From Alphaproteobacteria bacterium (lineage in GTDB: Bacteria > Pseudomonadota > Alphaproteobacteria > ATCC43930 > CGMCC-115725), in the NCBI GenBank assembly GCA_030039975.1, contig JASHUO010000121.1:1-6552 (forward strand): a DNA stretch of 6,552 bases. The letters run 5' to 3'. Shown piece after piece: positions 1 to 6,107 of this stretch (its first letter is position 1; each line of letters starts with the position of its first letter). The notes under the pieces are model-generated. The model ran no database searches. It worked only from the letters and a program-made list of their open reading frames with translations, and was not told the DNA's origin. The translations under genes were made by a program, and so were the position numbers.

Positions 1-174
1 TTCGGTCAATCGCGCGCTCACAACATGCGTCCTCTCGCCCTCGAGAAGGCTGGCGGACCGTGCCGCTTCGAGCGCGAAGCGGGCGCGTGCTACCGTCAGC
101 GGCTCCGGCCTAGTCGCAGTCCTTACGTCCTTGCCTCTGGAAGACTTGCTGCGAGCTCGCGATGCGCGTGCCAT
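1..174 (-). CDS. Unrecognised basic protein, N-terminal 58 residues (partial; runs off left edge)
   Basis: An ATG at 174 (minus strand) opens a frame that stays open for 58 codons to the window edge. The protein begins MARASRARSKSSRGKDVRT, a strongly Arg/Lys-rich stretch of about 25 residues. A predicted-helical, Ala-rich segment follows (VARARFALEAARSASLLEGE), and then THVVSARLTE, where the window ends. The order of basic tail, short helix and a VSARLT-type strand is reminiscent of small DNA-binding antitoxins, but this is inference only; I do not recognise the family. A weak purine-rich stretch (GAGAGAAA) lies 8-15 bases upstream of the ATG. A TATAAC -10-like hexamer (208-203) sits inside the inverted repeat at 193-223, so the gene may be controlled by whatever binds that repeat. 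The C-terminal part and any partner gene lie outside the window. Confidence 0.5.
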   Translation of the reverse strand, partial: MARASRARSKSSRGKDVRTATRPEPLTVARARFALEAARSASLLEGERTHVVSARLTE

Positions 175-191
175 CTGATTTCTCTCGGTCG

Positions 192-224
192 TTGTCATAC
201 AAGTTATAGGCTTTTGTATGACAC
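192..224. promoter_or_regulatory. Double TTGT-N3-ACAA operator-like inverted repeat in a divergent intergenic region
   Basis: TGTCATACAA (193-202) is matched by its exact reverse complement TTGTATGACA (214-223) across an 11-base spacer. Each arm, extended by one base, is itself a quasi-palindrome: TTGTCATACAA at 192-202 is a perfect TTGT-N3-ACAA, and TTGTATGACAC at 214-224 differs at its last base. Their centres are 22 bases apart, two helical turns. The pattern fits the TNGTNNNACNA consensus known for FadR-type GntR regulators. The site starts 18 bases upstream of the minus-strand gene and ends 140 bases before the thioesterase. A minus-strand TATAAC lies in the spacer and a plus-strand TTGTCA is in the left arm, so binding could control either direction. 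No regulator gene for it is visible here; autoregulation by the left-edge gene is an alternative. Confidence 0.6.
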
Positions 225-363
225 ATCAAGCAAAACCGTCCATACGCCGATCCGCAAGTTGCCACGACCCGTCGGCAAGCTGCTCGTTCGAGCATGCCGC
301 GATCGAACGAGCACTTGACCCTGCCTCCGTCGCGACAGCAGGATCACGCCGCCGAGGCGCAGC

Positions 364-819
364 ATGTCCTACCAAGCAGCGGACCCGAAGTTTCGTGAAC
401 GCGTAGGCTCGAGCTTTGCGCGCCAGCGCGCCATGACGACGCTCGGCATCGAGATGTTGCGTGTGGAGGCGGGCGCGATCGAGCTCGCGATGGGCTACGA
501 CGCCGCCTATACCCAGCAACATGGCTTCGTCCATGCCGGGATCATCGCCGCAGCGCTCGACAGCGCTTGCGGCTATGCTGCCTTCTCGCTCATGCCGGCC
601 GACGCCGCCGTGCTCACCGTCGAGTTCAAGATCAATCTTCTGGCGCCGGCAAAAGGCGAGCGTTTCGTCTTTCGCGCGAACGTCGTCAAGCCGGGGCGCA
701 CGCTCACCATTTGCGAGGCACGCGCCTTCGCGCTCGACGAGGGCGGCGCGGAGCGGCTTGTCGCGACCATGACCGGAACCCTTATGGCGGTCTTCGAGCG
801 AAGCGGCGTGGTGCAATAG
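364..819 (+). CDS. PaaI-like hotdog-fold acyl-CoA thioesterase
   Basis: A 151-residue protein of usual length for the PaaI/4HBT family, which hydrolyses acyl-CoA or aryl-CoA thioesters in the cytosol, typically as a tetramer. Residues 24-48 form the first strand (LGIEMLRVEAGAIELAM). The hotdog helix follows with the signature QHGFVHAGIIAAALDSACGY (52-71); His53-Gly54 and Asp66 are in the positions of the family active site. TVEFKINLLAPAKGE (85-99) is the conserved TVE-x-KINFLxPA strand. The remaining strands continue through VVKPGRTLTICEARAF and LVATMTGTLM. The ATG at 364 has GAGG (354-357) six bases upstream. The substrate cannot be read from the sequence: these enzymes range from phenylacetate-pathway rescue to general housekeeping, and no catabolic genes adjoin it. 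The spacing to glgP (171 bases, with a hairpin) suggests it is not tightly co-transcribed with it. Confidence 0.88.
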   Translation: MSYQAADPKFRERVGSSFARQRAMTTLGIEMLRVEAGAIELAMGYDAAYTQQHGFVHAGIIAAALDSACGYAAFSLMPADAAVLTVEFKINLLAPAKGERFVFRANVVKPGRTLTICEARAFALDEGGAERLVATMTGTLMAVFERSGVVQ

Positions 820-856
820 GCACGGAAGCAGAACGAGGGTCACCGAAATTGCTACT

Positions 857-885
857 CGGGGACATCGCGAGTCGCGATATCTCCG
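857..885 (+). terminator. Strong hairpin between thioesterase and glgP (terminator or leader structure)
   Basis: The left arm CGGGGACATCGCG (857-869) pairs with CGCGATATCTCCG (873-885) around the loop AGT. This gives 13 positions with one C-A mismatch (863/879) and one G-T wobble (860/882). It lies 37 bases after the thioesterase stop. There is no run of T after it, so classical intrinsic termination is uncertain; it could equally be an mRNA-stabilising or leader structure for glgP. Confidence 0.4.
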
Positions 886-980
886 TACTCGATCTTTGCG
901 CCGGGTTGAACCGGAACGGGAAACGAAGGAAGCTGAGGGGGACCGTTGCCATCCAAGGCAGCGGAGGTTGACGCTAGGAC

Positions 981-986
981 AGGAGG
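981..986 (+). promoter_or_regulatory. Ribosome binding site of glgP (decides the start)
   Basis: A perfect AGGAGG stands four bases before the ATG at 991. The same frame is open from a TTG at 946, which would add 15 residues (MPSKAAEVDARTGGL), but no comparable site precedes the TTG. The ATG is therefore preferred. Confidence 0.8.
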
Positions 987-990
987 ACTG

Positions 991-3576
991 ATGCAGCGGC
1001 TCCGAAAGCTCCTTGGAGCGGTCCGGCAGAGCGATGATGCAGGAAGTTCCGATCCGCCGGGCCGCGTAGCGGATCGGCTGGCCCAGACAGGCGGGATCGC
1101 GAACCACGGCGCACCCGCTGCGGTCGACAGCGATCTGGCGCGCGCAGTTCGACAGCTCCTCGCCGATCGGGTGACCGCCTCTCGGGGCAAAGATCCTTCC
1201 GAAGCCTCTTCCCGCGACTGGCTCGCGGCGGTGCAGCAGCTGGTTCGAGAGGAGTTGGGTCGGCGAGCCGTAGAGACGGCGCGGCGTGAACGCGCCGCCG
1301 GCGGGCGGCGCGTGAGCTATTTATCGATGGAGTTCCTGCTCGGGCGCACCCTCACGAACGCGCTGCTCGCGCTCGATCTGTACGAGCCCTGCGCCGCAGC
1401 GCTGCGCGGCATCGGGATGGATCTCGGCGAGCTCTGCGAGCACGAGCGCGATCCCGGCCTTGGCCATGGTGGCCTCGGCCGGCTCGCGGCCTGCTTCCTC
1501 GATTCGCTCGCGGCGCTGGACCTTCCGGCCACGGGCTACGGCATCCACTATGAGCTTGGGCTCTTCCGCCAGCGCTTCGACGACGGAATTCAGGTGGAAG
1601 ATCCTGACGATTGGCTTTCGGAGATAGACGCTCGCGAGTTTGTTCGGCCCGAAATCTCGTTTCGCGTCGGCTTCGGCGGGCACGTCGAAACCTCCGGCGC
1701 CGCCTCGCGCTGGTCGCCCGGCGAGGAAGTGCTCGCCACGGCACGCGACATGATCATCCCAGGTCACGGGACACGCTCGATCTGCACGCTTCGCCTCTGG
1801 CGGGCCCACGCGCTGCGCCCTCTGGAATTCAGCACGTTTGCACGGGGTGAGCACCTCGGGGCGCACGAGGCGCGGGTCCGTGCCGAGAACTTGTCGCGTC
1901 TACTTTATCCCGACGACGGTAACGCTGCAGGCCGCGAGCTTCGGCTGCGGCAGGAATATTTCCTGGTCAGCGCCTCATTGCAGGACCTGTTGCAGAGGCA
2001 CTTGCGGGAGCACGATCTTTCCGAGCTCGCAAACAAAGCGGCGATCCATCTCAACGACACGCATCCGGCGCTTGCCATTCCCGAGCTGATGCGGCTTCTC
2101 CTCGACGTGCACGGCCTCGAGTGGGATTTCGCCTGGAAACTCTGCTCCGGCTGCTTCAGCTACACCAACCACACCTTGATGCCGGAAGCGCTCGAGACTT
2201 GGCCGGTCGAGATGCTGGGGCGGGTCCTGCCGCGTCACCTCGAGATCATCTATCTCATCAACCACCGCTTCCTTCACGAGGTTCGCAGCCGCCCTGGCCA
2301 GAATGATGCGCTGCTTCGGCGCGTCTCGATCGTCGACGAGGAAAACGATCGACGCATCCGCATGGCCAATTTGAGCGTCGTCGCCAGCGTCAAGGTGAAC
2401 GGCGTTTCGGCGCTCCACGGCGACCTCATGCGCCGGAGCATATTCCGAGACCTCGCCGCGCTATGGCCTGACCGGTTCCTGAGCGTGACGAACGGGATAA
2501 GCGTCCGTCGTTGGCTCGAGGCGGCAAACCCGGCGCTCGCCCAAACCATCGACGAGGTGATCGGGCCAGCTTGGCGCCGCGACCCCGCGCGCCTTGCCGA
2601 TCTGCGCCCGTTCGCAGAAGACGCTGGGTTTCGCGATGCAGTTGGGGCGGCCAAATCTGCGGCCAAGCGGCGCCTCGCCGAGCACATCAGACGCGAGATC
2701 GGGATCACCGTGGATCCAGCGTCGATGTTCGACGTGCAAGCCAAGCGCATTCACGAATACAAGCGTCAGCTCCTCAACATCCTCCAGGTCGTGGCCCGCT
2801 TCCAGGCGCTTCGGAGCAATTCCGGAGCCGACCTCGCGCCGCGCACGGTAATCTTCGCCGGTAAGGCGGCTTCCAGCTACACGATGGCGAAGCTCATCAT
2901 CAAGCTGGTGCATGACGTGGCAAAGCACGTCAATGCAGACTCCCGAACCAGTAGCAACCTGAAGGTCGTTTTTCTGCCCAACTATGGCGTTTCGGCTGCC
3001 GAGCTTCTGCTCCCGGCCGCCGACCTTTCCGAACAGATCTCCACGGCGGGCCTCGAAGCCTCAGGCACAGGCAACATGAAGCTCGCCCTCAACGGTGCGC
3101 TCACGATCGGGACTCAAGACGGCGCCAATCTCGAGATACGGGACGCGATCGGGGAGGACAACATCTTCATGTTCGGCCGAGATGCCGCCGCGCTCGAGCG
3201 CCTGCGCGCCGAGGGCTACTATCCTCTCGAGCTTTGTGGGAGCGACGAGCGCTTGCGCGAAGCTGTTGACGCGGTGGCGCGAGGCGCCTTCTCGGATGGC
3301 GACCGTCATCGCTTTCGTCCGGTCGTGGGCTCCATTCTGCATCGGGACGCCTATTTTGTCGTCGCGGACTTCGCGGACTATGTCGAGGCGCAAGCGAGGG
3401 CGGACGCGCTGTGGCGGAATCGCGATGCCTGGATGCGACGGGCCGTCGTGAATGTGGCCGGCATGGGCGGCTTCTCGAGCGACCGCACTGTCCGTGACTA
3501 CGCCGCTCAGATCTGGCGCATCGATCCGCTTCAGCCCGCTTCCGAGACGCTCGAGAGGCCATTGTTAGGCCATTAG
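991..3576 (+). CDS. glgP: Glycogen / maltodextrin phosphorylase
   Basis: This 861-residue, full-length GT35 phosphorylase releases glucose-1-phosphate from alpha-1,4-glucan ends using inorganic phosphate and pyridoxal phosphate (PLP), in the cytosol. Landmarks (from the ATG at 991): YLSMEFLLGR 110-119; GLGHGGLGRLAACF 156-169; CTLRLW near 265-270; the 280s-loop equivalent LYPDDG 305-310; HLNDTHP 353-359; VTNGI 499-503; the phosphate-contacting KRIHEYKRQLLN 585-596; and the PLP site EASGTGNMKLALNGALTIG, with Schiff-base Lys697 (codon 3079-3081). The first ~50 residues are a low-conservation extension, and the eukaryotic N-terminal phosphorylation site is not recognisable. Oddities are His159 where the family has Asn (LGNGGLGRL), and Gly666 in FLPNYGVSAAE where animal enzymes have Arg. 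Catalytic residues are otherwise intact, so it should be active. No glgB, glgC, glgA or glgX adjoins it. Confidence 0.97.
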   Translation: MQRLRKLLGAVRQSDDAGSSDPPGRVADRLAQTGGIANHGAPAAVDSDLARAVRQLLADRVTASRGKDPSEASSRDWLAAVQQLVREELGRRAVETARRERAAGGRRVSYLSMEFLLGRTLTNALLALDLYEPCAAALRGIGMDLGELCEHERDPGLGHGGLGRLAACFLDSLAALDLPATGYGIHYELGLFRQRFDDGIQVEDPDDWLSEIDAREFVRPEISFRVGFGGHVETSGAASRWSPGEEVLATARDMIIPGHGTRSICTLRLWRAHALRPLEFSTFARGEHLGAHEARVRAENLSRLLYPDDGNAAGRELRLRQEYFLVSASLQDLLQRHLREHDLSELANKAAIHLNDTHPALAIPELMRLLLDVHGLEWDFAWKLCSGCFSYTNHTLMPEALETWPVEMLGRVLPRHLEIIYLINHRFLHEVRSRPGQNDALLRRVSIVDEENDRRIRMANLSVVASVKVNGVSALHGDLMRRSIFRDLAALWPDRFLSVTNGISVRRWLEAANPALAQTIDEVIGPAWRRDPARLADLRPFAEDAGFRDAVGAAKSAAKRRLAEHIRREIGITVDPASMFDVQAKRIHEYKRQLLNILQVVARFQALRSNSGADLAPRTVIFAGKAASSYTMAKLIIKLVHDVAKHVNADSRTSSNLKVVFLPNYGVSAAELLLPAADLSEQISTAGLEASGTGNMKLALNGALTIGTQDGANLEIRDAIGEDNIFMFGRDAAALERLRAEGYYPLELCGSDERLREAVDAVARGAFSDGDRHRFRPVVGSILHRDAYFVVADFADYVEAQARADALWRNRDAWMRRAVVNVAGMGGFSSDRTVRDYAAQIWRIDPLQPASETLERPLLGH

Positions 3577-3595
3577 CCGAAGCGGTCCTCGGCTA
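3574..3595 (+). terminator. Hairpin overlapping the glgP stop codon
   Basis: TAGCCGA (3574-3580, beginning with the TAG stop) is perfectly complementary to TCGGCTA (3589-3595) around an 8-base loop. No T-run follows, so termination by this element is possible but not shown. Confidence 0.35.
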
Positions 3596-3882
3596 CGCCA
3601 CGGAGGCGTTCGAGATAGGCTATCTGAGACCGCTGATGGCACGAATGCGAAGCCGACGTCTGCGCGTCGGACGTCAGGGATGCGCCCGAGAGCTGTCGGT
3701 GCCTGCGCGGGCAGCGCGCCCGGACGACAATGATCGCGGCGCGAATGCCGGCGCGTTGCATGCGGCGCGTGCACGAGCACGCCCAAATCGTTCCGCATCG
3801 GCGTCGACCGCCGGGACAACCCGGGCACCAAAGGGACCAGATCAATGGCTCCCGGCCGGCCAGACCGAGACGCCACAGTCGG
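3577..3882. other. Gene-free convergent spacer with small hairpins
   Basis: The 306 bases between the glgP stop and the stop of the convergent transporter hold no reading frame I can recognise. Frames open on both strands translate to Arg/Pro/Ala-rich sequence without known motifs. Besides the stop-codon hairpins at each end, two further dyads are visible: CCGACG (3653-3658) with CGTCGG (3665-3670), and GCGTGC (3767-3772) with GCACGC (3777-3782, loop ACGA). They may serve as bidirectional termination or RNA-stabilising structures between convergent genes. None has a clear T-tract. Confidence 0.5.
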
Positions 3883-3884
3883 TC
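3863..3884 (-). terminator. Hairpin overlapping the transporter stop codon
   Basis: On the minus strand GACCGA (3884-3879, using the last two bases of the TGA stop) pairs with TCGGTC (3868-3863) across a 10-base loop. A GGCCGGCCGGG stretch follows instead of a T-run, so this is only a weak terminator candidate. Confidence 0.25.
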
Positions 3885-5385
3885 AGTGCGCGATCGCTTC
3901 CACCTCCAGCCGGTTGGTGCGCGGGCCCAGGGTGGCGACCGACAGGATCACGATCGCCATGCACACCGCGACGAACGCGAACACGCCGGTGGGACCGTAC
4001 TCCCTCAGGAAGAAGGCAATGAAGAACGGCGTCAAGATGCCGCTCAGCCGGCTCCAGGAGTAAACGAAGCCGACGCCGCGGGCGCGGATGCGGGTCGGGT
4101 ACAGCTCCGCCTGGTAGTTGTGCAGGCTGTACGACAGCCACTGCGCCGCCATCGCCAGACAGGCACCCAGGGCGATGAGGGCCCATGACTGATCGACGTT
4201 GGCGAACCAGATGCCGAGCACGGCGATCGAGAAGCACGACAGACAGGCGTGCCACTTGCGCTCCAGCTTGTCGGCGAAGCTCATGATCAGGAGCGGGAAG
4301 ATCACGGCGGCGATGTTGATGATCGTGCCGTATTTCAGGCTCTGCGTGATGTGGATGCCCTTGGCGATCAGCAACGTCGGTGTCCAGGCGACGAAGCCGT
4401 AGAACCCCACCGTCTGGAAGAAGTTGAACAGCATCAGCATGATCGTGCGCGGGCGGTAACGCGGGCTGAAAATCTCCCACACGGCGCCTTTGCGCGGATC
4501 CTGCGGGTGCACGCGATCGGGCTCGGGCAGCGGAGCGCCGTAGTCGCGGGCGACCTTGGCCTCGATGTCCGCCATCACCGCCTCGGCTTCCGCGATCCTT
4601 CCCTGCTGAGCTAACCAGCGCGGGCTTTCGGGCAGGCCGAGGCGGACCCACCAGATCACCACGGCGGCGATCGAGCCGAGCCAAGTCACCCAGCGCCAGC
4701 CGTCATAGCCCCAGATGCTGGTCGGGATCAGTTGCCAAGACAGGAAATACGACACCAGGAAGGCGATGGCGCTCATGGCCTGCAGGTAGCCGAACGCGGC
4801 GCCGCGCGACTTTTTGGGGATCAGCTCGGAGAGGTAGGCGTCGACGGTGACCAGTTCGAGGCCGACGCCGAGGGCGCTGATGAAGCGCCAGAGGTTCACG
4901 CCGTTGGCGGTGTCCATCATGCCCATGATGAAGTTGGCGATGCCGAACCACAGCAGGGAGTATGCGAAGATCGCTCGGCGGCCGAAATGATCGGCGACGT
5001 AGGAGACCAGCAGGGTGGCGACGAAGAAGCCAGCGAACAAGGCGGCGACGAAGCTGGCGAAGCCGGTCATGCCGAAGAAGCTGACCGTGGTGGCCGTGAA
5101 AATCTGCGCCTTGAACAGGCCTGGGCCGAGGGCGCCGATCAGGCCAATGGCGTAGCCGTCGAAGAAGCCGCCGAAGGTGAGCAGGACCGCCATGACCCAC
5201 AGCGAGCGGGTCATTGGCAGGCGATCAAGGCGGGCGGTGAGTCGCTCGGCCTCGGTCGCGGCGCGCATGGCGGTGCCGTTGGAGGCGACTCTGATGGCGG
5301 CGCCGGCGACGCTGATGGCGGCGCCGTTGGAGGCTACGCTGTAGGTGGGGGAGCCGCCGCCTGGGGCGGTGGGTGGGGTGGCCAT
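3883..5385 (-). CDS. MFS transporter, sugar/metabolite:H+ symporter type
   Basis: A 500-residue inner-membrane protein with about 12 hydrophobic helices and a cytosolic loop between helices 6 and 7 (about 252-312), the standard MFS layout. TM1 holds FFDGYAIG (74-81), whose Asp resembles the proton-coupling Asp of metabolite and aromatic-acid symporters. The loop 2-3 motif is VADHFGRRAIF (130-140). LPESPRWL (251-258) and ELYPTRIRARGVGF (427-440) are hallmarks of the Sugar_tr family, in which many non-sugar carriers also fall; the substrate is not readable. The first ~60 residues are an unusual Ala/Gly-rich, repeated extension. The ATG at 5385 is chosen because GGGAGG (5402-5397) lies 11 bases upstream; internal ATGs at 5268 (Met40) and near Met58 lack such a site but would give a normal-length porter. 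The nearest intact upstream partner candidate is the IclR regulator entering from the right edge. Confidence 0.92.
   Translation of the reverse strand: MATPPTAPGGGSPTYSVASNGAAISVAGAAIRVASNGTAMRAATEAERLTARLDRLPMTRSLWVMAVLLTFGGFFDGYAIGLIGALGPGLFKAQIFTATTVSFFGMTGFASFVAALFAGFFVATLLVSYVADHFGRRAIFAYSLLWFGIANFIMGMMDTANGVNLWRFISALGVGLELVTVDAYLSELIPKKSRGAAFGYLQAMSAIAFLVSYFLSWQLIPTSIWGYDGWRWVTWLGSIAAVVIWWVRLGLPESPRWLAQQGRIAEAEAVMADIEAKVARDYGAPLPEPDRVHPQDPRKGAVWEIFSPRYRPRTIMLMLFNFFQTVGFYGFVAWTPTLLIAKGIHITQSLKYGTIINIAAVIFPLLIMSFADKLERKWHACLSCFSIAVLGIWFANVDQSWALIALGACLAMAAQWLSYSLHNYQAELYPTRIRARGVGFVYSWSRLSGILTPFFIAFFLREYGPTGVFAFVAVCMAIVILSVATLGPRTNRLEVEAIAH
5266..5340 (-). repeat. Imperfect in-frame tandem repeat at the transporter N-terminus (3 units)
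   Basis: Residues 16-40 of the transporter read SVASNGAAI / SVAGAAI / RVASNGTAM. The DNA units are 27, 21 and 27 bases and share a CGCC(A/G)GCGCCGCCATC-like core; the middle unit lacks the two codons for Ser-Asn. Unit length is a multiple of three throughout, so copy-number change would keep the frame. Confidence 0.65.
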
Positions 5386-5396
5386 TGGGGTCGTTT

Positions 5397-5402
5397 CCTC
5401 CC
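5397..5402 (-). promoter_or_regulatory. Ribosome binding site of the MFS transporter
   Basis: GGGAGG on the minus strand lies 11 bases before the ATG at 5385. It is slightly far but the only good Shine-Dalgarno match near any of the possible starts, and it favours the long form with the repeated N-terminus. Confidence 0.55.
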
Positions 5403-5451
5403 TTCGTTTCTGGTCGTCATTGGTCGGGGCACGCCGCGAAGTGGCAGCGGA

Positions 5452-5511
5452 GGACCCCCGGGTGGCTTCCGTTGGTGGAAGTCTCGGTGGGGAGAGTGGG
5501 GCGGGGGGTCC
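5452..5511. repeat. Inverted-repeat-bounded 60-base segment at the cyclase breakpoint
   Basis: GGACCCCC (5452-5459) and GGGGGTCC (5504-5511) are perfect 8-base inverted repeats around 44 bases. Inside is a second dyad, CTTCC (5466-5470) with GGAAG (5477-5481). The right arm ends exactly where similarity to the cyclase family stops. It could be a remnant mobile-element end, an operator or leader for the transporter, or chance in G/C-run sequence. Confidence 0.4.
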
Positions 5512-5853
5512 ACGTCGCGACCCTCGACCATCACGTCGCCCAGGTTGATCCCGACGCGAAACTCGACGCGCTTATCCTGCAGCACTAGCGCGTTTCGCTC
5601 AAACATCCCTTGCTGAACCTCGATCGCGCAGCGCACCCTATCTACGACGCTCGGAAACCCGATTAGAATATCGTCGCCTGTCGTTTTGACGATGCGGCCG
5701 CGGTGCTGCTTGTTCTTGGGGTCGATCAACTCGCTGCGATGTGCCTTGAGGCGGGCGAGCGTCCCTTCCTCATCCGCACCCATCAGCCGGCTATATCCGG
5801 CGATGTCGGCAGCGAGTATGGCGAGCCGGCGTTTGAGCTGATCCGAAATCATA

Positions 5854-5869
5854 GGAGGGGTTCCCCTCC
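5854..5869 (-). promoter_or_regulatory. Near-perfect GGAGGGG/CCCCTCC dyad containing the cyclase ribosome binding site
   Basis: GGAGGGG (5854-5860) and CCCCTCC (5863-5869) are separated by two bases. In the minus-strand transcript the Shine-Dalgarno-like GGAGGGG (5869-5863) lies ten bases before the ATG at 5852 and can pair with CCCCTCC right at the start codon. The hairpin could mask the ribosome site. Confidence 0.4.
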
Positions 5870-5913
5870 CGCGGGATTCCTCCTGCCGACCCCGCGGATG
5901 GATCTGAGATCAT

Positions 5914-5919
5914 ATTATA
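5914..5919 (-). promoter_or_regulatory. Consensus -10 element (TATAAT) upstream of the cyclase fragment
   Basis: The minus strand carries a perfect TATAAT at 5919-5914 in otherwise GC-rich DNA, 61 bases before the cyclase ATG. No good -35 stands at the usual 17-base spacing (CTTTCC there); CTGACA (5948-5943) is a 5/6 match to TTGACA but 23 bases away. This is a plausible but incomplete promoter. Confidence 0.4.
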
Positions 5920-6094
5920 TCCCGCGACCCCAGGCTGGAAAGTGTCAGGGAGCAGCATTTGCAGGTCCGGTTTGGGTCATTGAACTAAACCGCTCTCGCG
6001 GTAGAGCGCTTCGCGCAACGGAGACTGTCGTCAGCAGACTAACGGCGGAGAGCGTCCTGTCGGAGGATGTGGGTGTCCAGCCTCAACCTCCAGA

Positions 6095-6100
6095 CAGGAG
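6095..6100 (+). promoter_or_regulatory. Ribosome binding site of the integrase fragment
   Basis: CAGGAG is seven bases before the ATG at 6108. It supports this start over the upstream GTG at 5703 in the same frame, whose first 135 codons lie antisense to the cyclase fragment and resemble nothing. Confidence 0.65.
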
Positions 6101-6107
6101 CACCCCC

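Larger units (their letters stand above)
5334..5852 (-). pseudogene. Truncated class III adenylate/guanylate cyclase (N-terminal half of catalytic domain)
   Basis: From the ATG at 5852 the frame encodes 172 residues. Residues 8-113 match the first half of a class III nucleotide cyclase domain of the kind found in rhizobial cyclases with TPR or FlhD-like tails: RRLAILAADIAGYSRLMGAD, the RIVKTTGDD segment and VEFRVGINLGDVMVEG. The two metal-binding Asp are present (Asp16, Asp60). The usual KTTGDG carries Asp61 in place of Gly. Similarity ends at about residue 114 (base 5511). The expected GDGVNVAAR segment with the transition-state Asn/Arg is missing, so the product cannot be a working cyclase. 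The frame continues as a Pro/Arg-rich tail (PPPHSPHRDFHQ...) and stops at 5334, overlapping the transporter start by 52 bases. A canonical TATAAT (5919-5914) and GGGAGGGG precede the gene, so it may still be transcribed. Confidence 0.85.
5853..6107. other. Divergent intergenic region between cyclase and integrase fragments
   Basis: These 255 bases separate two divergently oriented gene fragments. They hold the minus-strand TATAAT and ribosome-site dyad described separately, and a plus-strand hairpin CGCTCT (5991-5996) / AGAGCG (6003-6008). Directly before the integrase, GGGTG (6071-6075) can pair with CACCC (6101-6105), enclosing its CAGGAG ribosome site. No independent small gene is visible. 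Confidence 0.45.

Noticed and set aside
946..990. TTG start adding 15 residues to glgP
   Set aside because: No ribosome site precedes it, while AGGAGG stands four bases before the ATG at 991.
226..1107. Long minus-strand open frame of 293 codons over the thioesterase and the glgP 5' end
   Set aside because: Arg-rich with no domain, antisense to two well-supported genes and crossing their intergenic gap.
3556..3574. Direct repeat AGGCCATT (3556-3563 and 3567-3574) at the end of glgP
   Set aside because: Eight bases only, inside coding sequence (RPLLGH); likely chance.
3577..3882. Remainder of the cyclase domain downstream of the transporter
   Set aside because: Looked for GDGVNxAAR-like sequence on the minus strand as evidence that the transporter had inserted into the cyclase; none is present.
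3842..4684. Second minus-strand frame inside the transporter
   Set aside because: Out-of-frame shadow of the MFS gene with Arg/Pro-rich translation.
4732..5616. Long plus-strand open frame of 294 codons antisense to the transporter
   Set aside because: It is Gly/Ala/Glu-rich with no known motif and mirrors the real transporter and cyclase frames; such antisense frames are expected in GC-rich coding DNA.
5703..6107. N-terminal extension of the integrase frame from a GTG at 5703
   Set aside because: The first part is antisense to the cyclase fragment and shows no family similarity; the ATG at 6108 has its own ribosome site and matches the family start.
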